28,845 nucleotides of DNA, taken from contig NW_005201493.1 of NCBI RefSeq assembly GCF_000372725.1, positions 35,376 through 64,220 of the forward strand, written 5' to 3'. This document shows, in pieces, positions 1-8,713 of this stretch. How positions within the stretch are numbered: position 1 is the stretch's first letter; each line of letters opens with the position of its first letter. The notes below the pieces were generated by a model. That model did not search any database and was not told where the DNA came from. It saw only the letters and a program-made list of their open reading frames with translations. The stretch comes from Emiliania huxleyi CCMP1516 (Eukaryota > Haptophyta > Isochrysidales > Noelaerhabdaceae). Position numbers and translations under genes: made by a program.

Positions 1-240
1 CGCGCCTTCGCGGCGGCTGCCTCCTCCTTGCGCCTCTTGCGCCGCAGCTCGCGCCCAATCTTGGCGGCGGCGCGGCGGTCAAAGACCTGGGCCGGCGGCG
101 GCGGGTGGGGCAGCGGCGGGTGGAGTCTGCGGCTGCCGTGGTGCATCGGCGAGCGGAGGTCCTCCTCGCCCAGCAGCCCAACAACCTCGCCACTCGCGCC
201 GGCGGCACAGGGCAGCCTCCCGGCGCTGAAGCAGTAGCGC
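1..240 (-). CDS. Partial exon of an unrecognised protein, running off the left edge
   Basis: On the minus strand an open frame runs from a good splice acceptor (CACAG, just right of position 240) to the window edge with no stop. It reads about 79 residues beginning RYCFSAGRLPCAAG, followed by a Pro-rich patch (PPLPHPPPPAQ) and then a highly charged basic helix (VFDRRAAKIGRELRRKRRKE) ending in an Ala/Lys-rich run that could be a coiled coil. The composition and the charged helix look like real coding sequence, and the opposite strand gives only low-complexity protein. I do not recognise the family. The upstream exon should lie between 241 and about 560, but no convincing match was found there. 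A nuclear or RNA-binding role for the basic helix would be a guess. Confidence 0.5.
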
Positions 241-857
241 CTGTGCGAGCTGCATGAGCTCGCATGCGCCGCGCTTGGGGGTTGGCTCGGTGCCTGCTGC
301 CTGGCTCGCTGCGCCCCGGGCCCAGGGAGACCGTCAGCGTCACATAGCAGTCGTCAGCGGGGGCGGATTCCGGTTTCCGCGCTCCTCCCCGTCCTCGCGC
401 GGCGCCCCGTCTCGCGGTTTTTCGCCAAAGCCGAAAGCGCAAGGCAAAGGCCAAAAAGCAATTATCGTCACAATCGTTATGGCCCTGGACTCAGATGAGA
501 GAGATGTACCACGACAATAGCCCACACAATGTAGTAAGAGAGCCACACGCCACACGGCATCAAATAGAGACTCGAGTACACTCAGAAGTCAGATCTCAGT
601 CAGCGGGCCTCGCGCGGTCGCGGTGCGCTTTGACTGTGTCAAACAGGGTGCCCGCTCCTGTCCCCTTGTGCGGGGCAGCGGGCAAGCCCTGCCCAAGCAT
701 CGAGAATCACACGCGAACCTTTTCGGACCGGATGGGGAGGGAGGGAGAGAGAGACCAGCAGGGCGCCCGAAGAGTCCGAGGCGCGTGGCGGGGCGAGCGC
801 ACTGTCGCGGAGTCTCGGAGTAGCGAGTACGCGGGCGACGATGCGCCTCTCCCACCC
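241..857. other. Intergenic/intronic stretch without a resolved gene
   Basis: This 617-bp stretch lies between the left-edge exon and the stop of the CBS gene, both on the minus strand. It contains the splice acceptor of the left-edge exon and presumably upstream introns or exons of that gene, plus the 3' flank of the CBS gene. Short open frames exist on both strands, but none shows a recognisable motif. No RNA gene or repeat was seen. Confidence 0.4.
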
Positions 858-1831
858 TCACACGGATGCCTCCTCGGCCAGCGCCAACCGCACAATGTCG
901 GACGAGGTGATGATGCCCACGAGCCGGCCGACCGGGTTGACCACGCACAGCCGGTTGTGCCGCGCCTGTGCAGTGGGTCTGCCGTGAGGCGGCTGCCAGA
1001 GGCGCAAAGGCGGACCCTCGGGCATCCCGCGCCGGAGAGCCATGCAGTCGCGTCTACAGTCCGGCTACACCCCGCGCTCTCCCTCTCTCCCTCTCGCCTT
1101 GAGCATGCGCGCCGCCGCCTCCTGCATCGTCGCCGTCTCCTCGATGCAGGCCGGCGAGCGAGACATTGCAGACGCGACCGTCTCCGCCTGCAGGAAGGCT
1201 CCGAGGCGGCTCAGGGAAGGCTCATGGAGACAGGTCAACGAGAGGCCCGCTGCGCCTCAATCTTGCGCAGCCGCACCGTGTTCTCCGCGTACCGCACGCT
1301 CGCCGCGCCCTCGCCACCGAGCTTGAGCGAGGCGCGGCCGGCGACCTCGCAACAGCAGAGGAGGCGCGGGTCAGGACTGCGGCGCTGGCTCTGGTGTGGC
1401 GGGAGGGAAGAAGGGAATGGAGCAAGACACCAACTAGTTCTCTCTCGCGCGCGCGCGCGTAGCTCGCGGTGCATCTCTCTGCCGAGTCTCTCTGCCGGCA
1501 CCTTGTACAGCAGGTCCGTCTGGGAGAGGATACCGACGACTTTGCCGTCGTCCAGGACGGGCGCGCCGGTGATCCCGGAGGCGTCGAGGATGCGCGCCGC
1601 CGACATCAGGTCGTCCTCGGGCTTGAGGAATACGACGTCAGCCTTCATGAAGCGAGACACGATCTCATCGTGGCCCGGCCAGTTCTGCTCCTTCCGGCCC
1701 ATGAAGCCGAGCCAAGAGGGCCGCTCGGCGAGCAAGCAGGGCTGCGGCGAGCGCGCGGCACGACCGCCCAGCGCGGGCCTCGAGGCGGGGAGCGCGATCA
1801 GAGCGGCGGTCGTCCACAGTAACATGAACAT
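858..1831 (-). CDS. CBS-domain pair protein, probable signal/targeting peptide, four exons
   Basis: This is a small protein made almost entirely of two CBS motifs (a Bateman module), which in this family binds adenosyl ligands and senses energy state. Exons, in transcription order: 1831-1502, 1345-1256, 1187-1098 and 965-858. All three introns are phase 0 and the joined product is 205 aa. It opens with a hydrophobic stretch (MFMLLWTTAALIALPA), a likely signal peptide or the first part of a plastid-targeting leader, then a short linker. CBS1 contains SRFMKADVVFLKPEDDLMSA and GAPVLDDGKVVGILSQTDLL. CBS2 contains VASAMSRSPACIEE, then RLCVVNPVGRLVGIITSSDI. Introns 2 and 3 begin with GC (GAG|GC, AAG|GC) and end in AG; intron 1 is GT-AG, 156 nt long and free of stops, so its retention would keep the frame open. 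The family assignment is firm; the ligand and cell location are inferred. Confidence 0.9.
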
Positions 1832-2050
1832 GCGGCTCGGTGTCGCTCAATGATTGCAGCGACGACTTGGCGCCGGATTTCTTTTTCCGAGTCCAGAAAC
1901 ACGCGCTGGTTGCTCCTCCGTTTGTATCTACCCTTATAAGTCTCTCGTGTCGGCGCCGACGCTCTTGGTTTAACCGTAGAACGTCCCAGCCGAAATCCGC
2001 CCGCCACGATCGATCAGTCCACAATCGTCGGCCCCCAGCGACCCGCAGCG
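1832..2050. promoter_or_regulatory. Divergent intergenic region (candidate bidirectional promoter)
   Basis: These 219 bp separate the start codons of the minus-strand CBS gene and the plus-strand EF-hand-like gene, so both promoters must fit here. A TATA-like TTATAAG lies at 1934-1940, about 110 bp before the plus-strand ATG. The region is noticeably less GC-rich than the flanking coding sequence. The promoter assignment is inferred from gene orientation only. Confidence 0.4.
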
Positions 2051-2873
2051 ATGGATGCCGCCGCCCCCCCGCCCCCTGCGGCTGACGCGCCGATGCACGA
2101 CCGGCCTCCGTGGGATGGCTCTCCGGCCTCTCCGGCCGCTGACGCGGCCGCCCATGCTGCTGCCGATCCGGTCCCTCTCACGCTCAGCGATATCCGCACA
2201 AGCTACGACAACTTCGAGGTCGCCGGCTTTGGCCAGGTGCAGCCACCACCTGCTTGCCTCCATGTTCACGCTTCGCGCCCCTTCCCCCCCTCTGACGCCG
2301 CCGTATGACCGTAGGTGAGGGGCACGACTACCCGCCTGGAAGGCGCTCTCATCAGCAAGTCACCCAGGCACCAACTCCTGGGCGTTTACGCTTGACTACG
2401 AAACCATGCAGTGGATGCAGCTCGATCAAACCGGCGACGCCAACAGCTGGTCCCTGGGCGAGTTCCTCGCCCAGGATGAGGTGCGAGTCATGATGCTCGA
2501 CCCAGCGTGCACCAAGTCGCTCACATTCCGTGAGTTCGTCAACGGGCCGAACACACTCTCCAAGTCGACTGCGATCTCGGACTCCGACAACTGGACCGGT
2601 GCACCAGCCGCGGAGGACGATGGCTCCCTCGACGACATCCCTTCATCGACGGACGCCTTCACCGCCGCCGGCCCTGGGCCATCCAGCGCGGCCTCCGACG
2701 GCCTGCACGTGATCGAGCGGGTACAGAAACGGTGGCTGCCCAGCTCACACCCTAATCGATCTGCCTTAGGCACGGAGCCAACGGAGCCATCGCGCATGCC
2801 CGCATCGCGTGCGGCTCCGAGGTCTCCCGCCGAGACCGGCTCGGCGCGGCGCGTGGCCGCACGCCGCCGTTGA
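2051..2873 (+). CDS. Small protein with degenerate EF-hand-like pair, two exons
   Basis: Exon 1 (2051-2225) starts with an Ala/Pro-rich segment (MDAAAPPPPAADAP) and ends in SYDNFEVAG. Exon 2 begins at 2368 (NSWAFTLDYETMQWMQ) and ends at the stop at 2873. Joining them by a GC-AG intron (2226-2367) keeps frame and gives about 226 aa. Two helix-loop-helix-like units follow each other. The first, around LDQTGDANSWSLGEF, has Asp/Thr/Asp/Asn spacing like a calcium loop but its acidic closing residue is one position late. The second, DPACTKSLTFREF, has Asp at position 1, Thr at 5 and 9 and Glu at 12, like a loop that has lost most ligands. The rest is Ser/Asp/Pro-rich and basic at the C-terminus. 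Loss of calcium binding is inferred. The splice site is the least certain part, since a GT donor at 2219 is also possible. Confidence 0.5.
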
Positions 2874-3452
2874 AAAGGCGAGATAGGACCGAGGGGAGAG
2901 CGCCGGCCACATCGAGCGAGCGCTGACGTGTAAGGTGTCTGTGCTGCTCCGGTGTGTGTGGGATTCTGCCTCCCCCCCATCTGTGCGGCGAGTTGTTTGC
3001 GGCGCGATGCCCGATCGTGCGCGATAGCCTCCCATTGTGCGTGGTGTGTCGGTGTGTCGGGGTCGTCCGGAGCGTGTGGCGGCGCCGTTGCCATCAGCGA
3101 CTGCTCCACGTGCCACGACTGCTTTGACTGACGTGACTGACTGTGATGAGACATGAGAGCTGATGCGTGATGGATGATCTCCGACAACCCAAAACCAAAA
3201 TGAAAATGCGGAGTGGCCCACTTTGGCGTGCAGATCCTGCGTCTCTCACTGCCCGAACAACAGAGACGGGTACCGCCGCAGGTCCCACACTAGTCTTCAA
3301 TACGAGTTTTATCAGAAGACCCTGGAAGACCCTCGACGCTGCAGCGTCCAATATATAAAGGCCGCAGCGAGGTCCGGTAGAACTTCGCTGGCCCGCCGCG
3401 TGGAGCCCGTCGCAGCACATCGCCGCACCACTGTGGACCAGACAGGGCCGAG
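2874..3452 (+). promoter_or_regulatory. Intergenic region with TATA box upstream of the Helitron ORF
   Basis: This stretch separates two plus-strand genes. TATATAAA at 3352-3359 is a textbook TATA box, 94 bp before the ATG at 3453. GT-rich runs around 2935-3060 look like simple sequence rather than coding. The Helitron's 5' terminus should lie in or before this region, but I could not identify a boundary. Confidence 0.5.
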
Positions 3453-5864
3453 ATGACGGCCTGCGGCCAGGCCGGCAGGAAAACCGTCTCTGTGCGAGCG
3501 CGTCGCCGCGTGCAGGAGAAGCAACGACTCGCCAACCGGCCTCTCGCTGTGTCTCCGCCGCCGCAACTCCGCCGCGGTCCGTCTGTGGGGTGGTTTGGGC
3601 AGCTGAGTACGAACTGCGGGATGGCGTGCGGGCTTCTCCTTTTTGCTGTATTCCTCGGTTGCCTGCCATCCGTCGGCGGCACGGCAACCGTCCCCGTCAG
3701 CCGCACCGTCGTCCGCGGCCGCCACATCCTCACGAGGAAGGAGTACCTCGACACCTTTGCTGGCGACACGGCTGGGTGGGCACAATACATGGAGGACCAG
3801 TACTTTGCCGAGCAGGGCGTGTCCCTCACGGCCGACGCCGAGGAGCGAGTCAGCAACAAGCCAGGGGAGACGCTCGGTCAGGCGAAGAGCCGGCTCTTCT
3901 TCAATCGCGTCCGCAAACCAAACATGCATCCAACCGAGCTCAGCCAGGCCGCAAACCAGTCCCGAGTGCAGAGGAAGCGAGAGAGCCCTGAGCAGCGCGA
4001 CAAGGGAAAGCGAGACGACCGCACACGGCGGCAGACCAAAAGGGCGAGGCAGGCTGCCGCTCGCCCCGCCCGCCGCGCCTCCGAAATACTCAATGGCTCG
4101 CTGCTGGTCGAGGGGAGCGACGTTGGCAAGTGCGCCCGCCGTGATGCCGCCCGGCCGCACTCTGCGCGATCCTAACACGTGCTACTTTCTTCATACCGTA
4201 GGCTCGCTCTCACAAAGGAAGAGCAGAGCACCTCCACCACGTGCGCTGGCTGTGGCGCCGAGCTGCTTCCAGGCGAGGTCACCTCGTCCAACCCTACTTA
4301 CGGCTCCATATGCTGCAAGAAGAACAAGGTCTCGCTCCCGCCCATCTGCATGCCCTGTCCGGAAGTCACCAAATTGTGGCACGATGCTGATGGCGTCGTC
4401 GGCAAGACACTTCGGAAGTTTGCCCGCGCCATCAACAACACGCTAGCATTCGCCTCGCAAAAGGTCAAGCGGCCGAACAATCTTCCGGGCTCAAGCACGT
4501 GGAGTCCGACCGTCGTGATCCAGGGCAGAGTCCACCACTTCATCGGGTCCCTCGCTCCGAATGACAACCAGTCGAAACAATTCGTTCAGACGTACATCAA
4601 TGACCCGTCCATGAGCGAATGCCAACAGATCGACTATCGAATGGGCGCGATCTACCTGCCAGCCGATACGTCTCAAGCCGAGAAGGAACGTGTCCGTGAA
4701 TGCCTCGAGATCATGCAAAAGGCGATCACCGAGCACAACCCGTACGTCCAAGACTTTGTCAAGGTAAGCGCCGTGCTGCGTGTGCCGCGCTGCTAATGAA
4801 CCATATTGACTTATTATTTCGCGTCCTCCTCGTAGGCCTACGAGCGTACGGGCGGCAACGAGACCAAGGCCAAGATTGTCATCAACGCCGACGCTCGTCC
4901 TCCGCCCCCTCCCGGCGACGGTCCTGCTACCTCGCACCCTCGGAGGTACAACGCGCCCAGTGACAAAACCTACGGCCGCCAAGATTACGCCGAGGTGGCT
5001 GTTCTCAAGCCCGACGCCGATGAGAATGGCCGAGATATCGTGGTCAAGATGCGGGGGGGCGCGCTCAAGACAATCAACGAGACACATCGAGGGTACGACC
5101 CACTTCACTTCGTCATCCTCCATCCAGCTGGCGACGACGGATGGAAGATCGGGATGACCAAGACTGGCAGCAAGCAGTCCATCAGTCCCTGCGACTTCTA
5201 CGCCTATCGTGTGCAGTGGCGTGTCGACCAAGACGGGGCAAACTCGCTCCTCATGTCGTGCCGTCTCTTTCAGGCACGTAAACGAGAGGCATACCCCGAG
5301 AGCGCGTGCTGCCCTACATTGCTCACGATCGCACGTCCGTGTCTTTAGGAGTACGTATGCAGCGCCTTTGCAAAGGCGGAGCATTGCAGGCTGCAATGGC
5401 AGCGTCACAATCAGACAACTATTCGGGCCGTGCTCTACCAAAACCTCGTCGACCATGTCGCAGCGGGGGACGCTGGCAAGAAAATCGGCAAGCGTGTCGT
5501 TCTCAGCAGCAGCTTCGTCGGCGGCAATCGAGATCTGCACCGACGCTATCAAGATGCGATGGCGGTCGTTCGCGCGCACGGTAAACCATCCTTCTTCATC
5601 ACGTTCACGTGCAATCCTAACTGGCCCGAGATTGTCAACTCCCTCCCCAAGGGGCTGAAGGCGTGCGATCGACCAGACATTGTGAGCCGAGTCTTTCGTC
5701 AAAAGCTGAATGAACTGCTGACCGACATCAAAGAAAAAGCGATCTTTGGGACCGCCAATGCGAACCTTTCCGTCACCGAGTTTCAAAAGCGTCCGCATCA
5801 CCGTCCAAAGAGGTGCCCTCCGGCGTGGCGGCCGAGGGGGGGAGCAAGGAGGCCAAGAGCTTGA
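3453..5864 (+). pseudogene. Helitron Rep/helicase protein, N-terminal part only (broken before the HUH motif)
   Basis: Four exons (3453-4129, 4202-4763, 4836-5273, 5349 onward) join in frame into a Helitron replication-initiator protein. Exon 1 is basic and unrecognised. Exon 2 carries the Cys-rich segment found at the start of these proteins (TCAGCGAELLPGEV, ICCKKNKVSLPPI), then GRVHHFIGSLAPN and EHNPYVQDF. Exon 3 has RRYNAPS, RDIVVKMRGGAL, ETHRGYDPLHFVILHPAGDD and FYAYRVQW. Exon 4 begins the Helitron-like N-terminal domain: YQNLVDHV, SSSFVGGNRDLHRRYQDAMA, FITFTCNPNWPEI, RPDIVSRVF and VTEFQKR. Homology stops at about 5792, where family members continue into the HUH metal-binding motif; here an unrelated tail reaches a stop at 5862-5864. 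The rest of Rep and the whole helicase are missing. The first two introns are GT-AG; the third (5274-5348) is GC-AG. The copy cannot encode a working transposase. Confidence 0.9.
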
Positions 5865-5956
5865 CCCCGTCCAAGCGGGCCGCCGCCGCCTCGCCGGCGT
5901 CCGCATCGCGCCCTGTCCGCAACGGGCGTGCCGCCGCCGCCAAGCCTAGCATGTGA
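5810..5956 (+). pseudogene. Coding-like low-complexity tail after the Helitron break
   Basis: Immediately after the Helitron homology ends, a different frame reads an Ala/Ser/Lys-rich sequence (KEVPSGVAAEGGSKEAKSL, then KRAAAASPASASRPVRNG) up to a TGA at 5954-5956. Its composition resembles the disordered part of a nuclear protein. The frame continues beyond the TGA into the acidic ORF at 5987-6340, so the two may be parts of one host gene interrupted by the Helitron fragment. No homologue is recognised, and the relation is inference. Confidence 0.3.
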
Positions 5957-5986
5957 CTCATAGCCCGTCGTCCCCGCACTCGCGGT

Positions 5987-6340
5987 ATGGGCTTCCGCTC
6001 GTGCATTGTTCCCGAGAGCGACGAGGGCGAGAGCTCTGGTGACGAGTGCGGCTCGGCGGCCGCGGAGGCGGCGTCCGACAGTGAGTCGGAGTCTTCCCTC
6101 CTCGAGCAGGCCATACGGGCGGCGGGTGATGTGTGCGGGCCGTCGACATCGGCCGTCGAGACGGGCAACTCTCTCGAGGCGGGCAACTCTTCCGACGAGG
6201 ACGCCTCTCACTGCGAGACGCTCGGGGCCGACGACTCCTCCGATGCGTCCTACACCGACGGCGACTCCTCCAGCATCGACTCCGATGTCGGCGGCGCCTC
6301 CGACGAGGACAGCGACGCGTCTTGGTTGCCCTCCGACTAG
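5987..6340 (+). CDS. Acidic Ser/Asp/Glu-rich protein or C-terminal exon
   Basis: This 117-aa open frame begins MGFRSCIVPESDEGESSGDE and consists almost wholly of Ser, Asp, Glu, Ala and Gly, with many S-D/E pairs that would be casein-kinase-2-type acceptors. It ends SDEDSDASWLPSD. No domain is visible. Acidic tails of this kind are common in histone chaperones and other chromatin or nucleolar proteins, but that is an analogy, not an identification. It sits downstream of, and in frame with, the low-complexity stretch ending at 5956, so it may be the last exon of a larger gene rather than a gene of its own. Confidence 0.4.
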   Translation: MGFRSCIVPESDEGESSGDECGSAAAEAASDSESESSLLEQAIRAAGDVCGPSTSAVETGNSLEAGNSSDEDASHCETLGADDSSDASYTDGDSSSIDSDVGGASDEDSDASWLPSD

Positions 6341-6711
6341 GCGTCGGCGCTATACAGAGAGGAGAGAGGGTATCATAGTATATGCGTGCTTCTGTGTGTG
6401 TGGCGACGCGTTGTCTGCCGCTGTCTTGCTTATTACACCTCATAGACATGTGGTGCACCTGGCACTAAGGCACCTCCCCGCGAAAAAGACACATCTAAAC
6501 CCGGCTGACGGCGGCCTTACAATTTTCCTAGCAAGCCTCTACTGCTTCGTTGTCCGTCGTCTGCTGCTGTACAATTCTGGCCTCTTCTCCGTCGCAAGGG
6601 CCCCGCCCCCCTCGAGGGGGGGGCGGGGCCCGCGCAGGGGCCCTCTAGTCGTTCTTAGAAGAAACACGAAGGCCGTGACGCTGCTGGTTGTAGTCGACGC
6701 CATTCGGTGCG
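6341..6711. other. Intergenic region upstream of the rRNA methyltransferase
   Basis: 371 bp without a convincing gene. The left half is relatively AT-rich (for example GGTATCATAGTATATG). The right half contains the GC hairpin listed separately. The promoter and 5' UTR of the methyltransferase gene must lie here; no TATA box at a typical distance was seen. Confidence 0.4.
6598..6631. repeat. GC-only inverted repeat (hairpin)
   Basis: The left arm GGGCCCCGCCCCCCTC pairs with a right arm of the same composition across a TCGA centre. The only mismatch is that the right G-run is two bases longer. It forms a stem of about 16 bp, almost all G-C, some 80 bp before the methyltransferase start codon, so it would lie in the promoter or 5' UTR. 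Confidence 0.7.
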
Positions 6712-8254
6712 ATGCTCGCCGTTCTCCCTGCACTCGCAGGCCTCGCTGTCACTGCGCCCACCTCCTCGCGCGGCGTGGCGCACCGCGTGCTGCTGCGCTG
6801 TGCGCGCGATGGCGCGTTTGCCGACCGGGCGCTCTCCTCCGCCATCGAGGGCGCGGGCGGCCTGAGCGGTGGCGACCGGGCGCTTGCCACCGAGCTGGTG
6901 TACGGTGTGCTTCGTCACACCCGCTCGCTGGACCACAGCCTGGCCCAGCTTGCGACGCTGAACCGGACGGCGCTCCCCACCGCCGTGGCGCTGCGGATCG
7001 GTGCATATGAGCTCCTCCACCTCTCGACGCCCGACCACGCAGCAGTCGACGAGGCGGTGTCGCTGATCGGCGCAAAGGCGCAGCGCCGCTTCGTCAACGG
7101 CGTGCTCCGCAACCTCGCGCGCGGCCGAGGCCGCCTCGTCTCCCCAGACGCGGACCCTCGCCTCGGAGCCCGCGCGGCGCTCGCGGTGAGTACAGTGAAG
7201 AGAACTCTGGGTGCGCCGCTGCGTGACGAAGCCGAGACCCATCCCGATCCATCAGGTGCGCACGTCTACGCCCGAGTGGCTGCTCGACGACGTGGCGCGC
7301 GCTCTCCGCGGCGACGAGGCGGCGGCGCTGGAGGAGGAGGGCGGAGAGGCGGCAGCGGCGGAGGCGGAGGTCGTGGCTTGGGCCGAGGCGAGCCAGCGGG
7401 CGCCGCGGCTGGCGCTGCGCGTCAACGAGGCGCGCTGCACTGCCGACGCCGCGCTGTCCGCGCTGGTCGGCGCCGGAGTGGACGCTACGCTGCACCCGGC
7501 CGCGCCGGGCTGCCTGCTCGTGCGTGGCGGCGGGGCGCCGCACCGGCTGCCCGGCTTTGCGGAGGGGCACTGGACAGTTCAGGACGCGGCGGCGGCGCTG
7601 ATCGGCGCGCTCGCGGCGCCGGCGGCGGGCGGCGCCGTCGTGCTCGAGCTCTGCGCCGCGCCCGGCGGCAAGACGACCCACCTCGCGTCTCTGCTCGGCG
7701 AAGGCGGCGTCGTGGTCGCCGTCGAGCTGCACAGCCGCAAGCTGCGCCTGATCGAGGAGTCGAGCGCACGCCTCGGCGTCGCCGCCGCCGTCCGCCCCGT
7801 CGCCGCCGACGCGACGGACGTGCCAGCCCTCCGCGCGGCCCTCGCAGCCCACGCCGGCGGCGCGCAAGCCGCCGATTGCGTGCTGGTCGACGCGCCGTGC
7901 TCTGGGATGGGGACGCTGCGCCGTAACCCGGAGCACCGCGCGAAGGGGCGCGCGCAGCTCGCCGCGCTGCCCGCGCTGCAGGGGCGGCTCCTCGACGCGG
8001 CGTCCGCGTGCGTGCGCGTCGGCGGCGTGGTGACGTATTCGGTGTGCACGCCGCGCGCCGAGGAGGGCGACGACGTGCTCGCCGCCTTTTTGCAGCGGCA
8101 CGCGGGCCGATTCGAGCTGGAGCGGATCGAGGCGGCCGCGCTGCGACCCTTCGCCGCGCCGAGGGAGCGCTGGGGCGGCGACGTGCTCCAGACGTGGACG
8201 CACCGGCACGAGCTCGACTCGCACTACGCGGCGCGGATGCGGCGCGTCGCGTAG
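6712..8254 (+). CDS. rsmB: RsmB/NSUN-type rRNA (cytosine-C5) methyltransferase, two exons
   Basis: The predicted enzyme transfers a methyl group from S-adenosylmethionine to carbon 5 of a cytosine in small-subunit rRNA. Exon 1 (6712-7185) encodes a hydrophobic leader (MLAVLPALAGLAVTAP) and the NusB-like RNA-binding domain (TELVYGVLRHTRSLD, ALRIGAYELLHL, RRFVNGVLRNLAR). A phase-0 GT-AG intron (7186-7255, donor GTGAGT) follows. Exon 2 (7256-8254) has the methyltransferase fold: HWTVQDAAAALIG, the SAM loop LELCAAPGGKTTHLA, motif IV DAPCSGMGTLRRNPE with one active-site Cys, and TYSVCTPRAEEGDD with the second Cys. The length of about 490 aa is typical of RsmB. The leader suggests import into plastid or mitochondrion, where bacterial-type 16S rRNA exists. 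Bacterial RsmB modifies 16S position 967; the exact site here is inferred. Confidence 0.93.
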
Positions 8255-8644
8255 TTTTAAGGCGAATCGGGTGGGGAAGGTATTGAACTGCCTTAAAACG
8301 GAAGGGCACGTCCTGTTCACGCGATGGCCAGCCGTGGTGTGAGCCCGAAGGGTCGGCGAGAGTCGGCAGGCCAGCAGAGCCCTCGGTCAATATTGGCTCT
8401 GACGCCGTAGAGTTTGTTGTAGAGATTTCACGTTGAAGAGCGCCTCTACATCGCTCTACAACGCAGGCGTTCCAAATTTGGGGGGGGGAACCAAATTTTG
8501 GGGGCGCCGGGATGTACCCGGGTACAACGAAGTCCGGGATATAACGTACCAATGACTACTTCTGACACGATGGTGTCAAACTTTGGGCTTCGATAGCCTT
8601 ATTGCGTAAAGCCTCCCACCTATCTTGGACCGGCTTTTTGGGCA
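8255..8644. other. Intergenic region holding repeat debris
   Basis: Between the methyltransferase stop and the first VWD-like gene. It holds the GTAGAG-family relic (8405-8465), two close direct copies of CCAAATTT(T)GGGGG between 8472 and 8503, and a perfect 12-bp palindrome GTACCCGGGTAC at 8514-8525. No gene is visible. The mobile debris so close to the next gene may explain that gene's missing signal peptide. Confidence 0.5.
8405..8465 (-). repeat. Relic of the GTAGAG inverted-repeat element family
   Basis: Read on the minus strand, this segment carries GCGTTGTAGAGCGATGTAGA followed by GGCGCTCTTCAACGTGAAAT and CTCTACAACAAACTCTAC. It matches the interior of the 22353-23233 element, where ACGTGAAATCTCTACAACAA occurs at about 22501-22520 and the GCGTTGTAGAGCGATGTAGA-like block lies near 23095-23120 in the opposite orientation. 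Terminal repeats and a target duplication are not visible here, so this is a fragment. Confidence 0.75.
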
Positions 8645-8713
8645 TTGGTTGCGCAACCCGACCGCAGCGAGAGCGCAAGTGGTGCGGCGGAGCAGCGGCG
8701 GAGGCGCGGCGAC

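Noticed and set aside
2424..2540. Functional calcium-binding EF-hands
   Set aside because: The first loop is out of register and the second lacks the ligands at positions 3 and 7, so only an EF-hand-like relic is supported.
4491..5906. 471-aa open frame on the minus strand opposite the Helitron exons
   Set aside because: It is a mirror of GC-rich coding sequence: the plus strand carries a continuous, recognisable Helitron protein, while the minus frame has no family resemblance.
5930..5960. Helitron 3' end (hairpin followed by CTAG near 5945-5948)
   Set aside because: No convincing GC hairpin at the right distance and no homology to a known terminus; CTAG alone is too weak.
7094..8320. 408-aa open frame on the minus strand opposite the rRNA methyltransferase
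   Set aside because: Arg/Gly/Ala-rich shadow of the high-GC methyltransferase exon; no motif, and the plus-strand product is certain.
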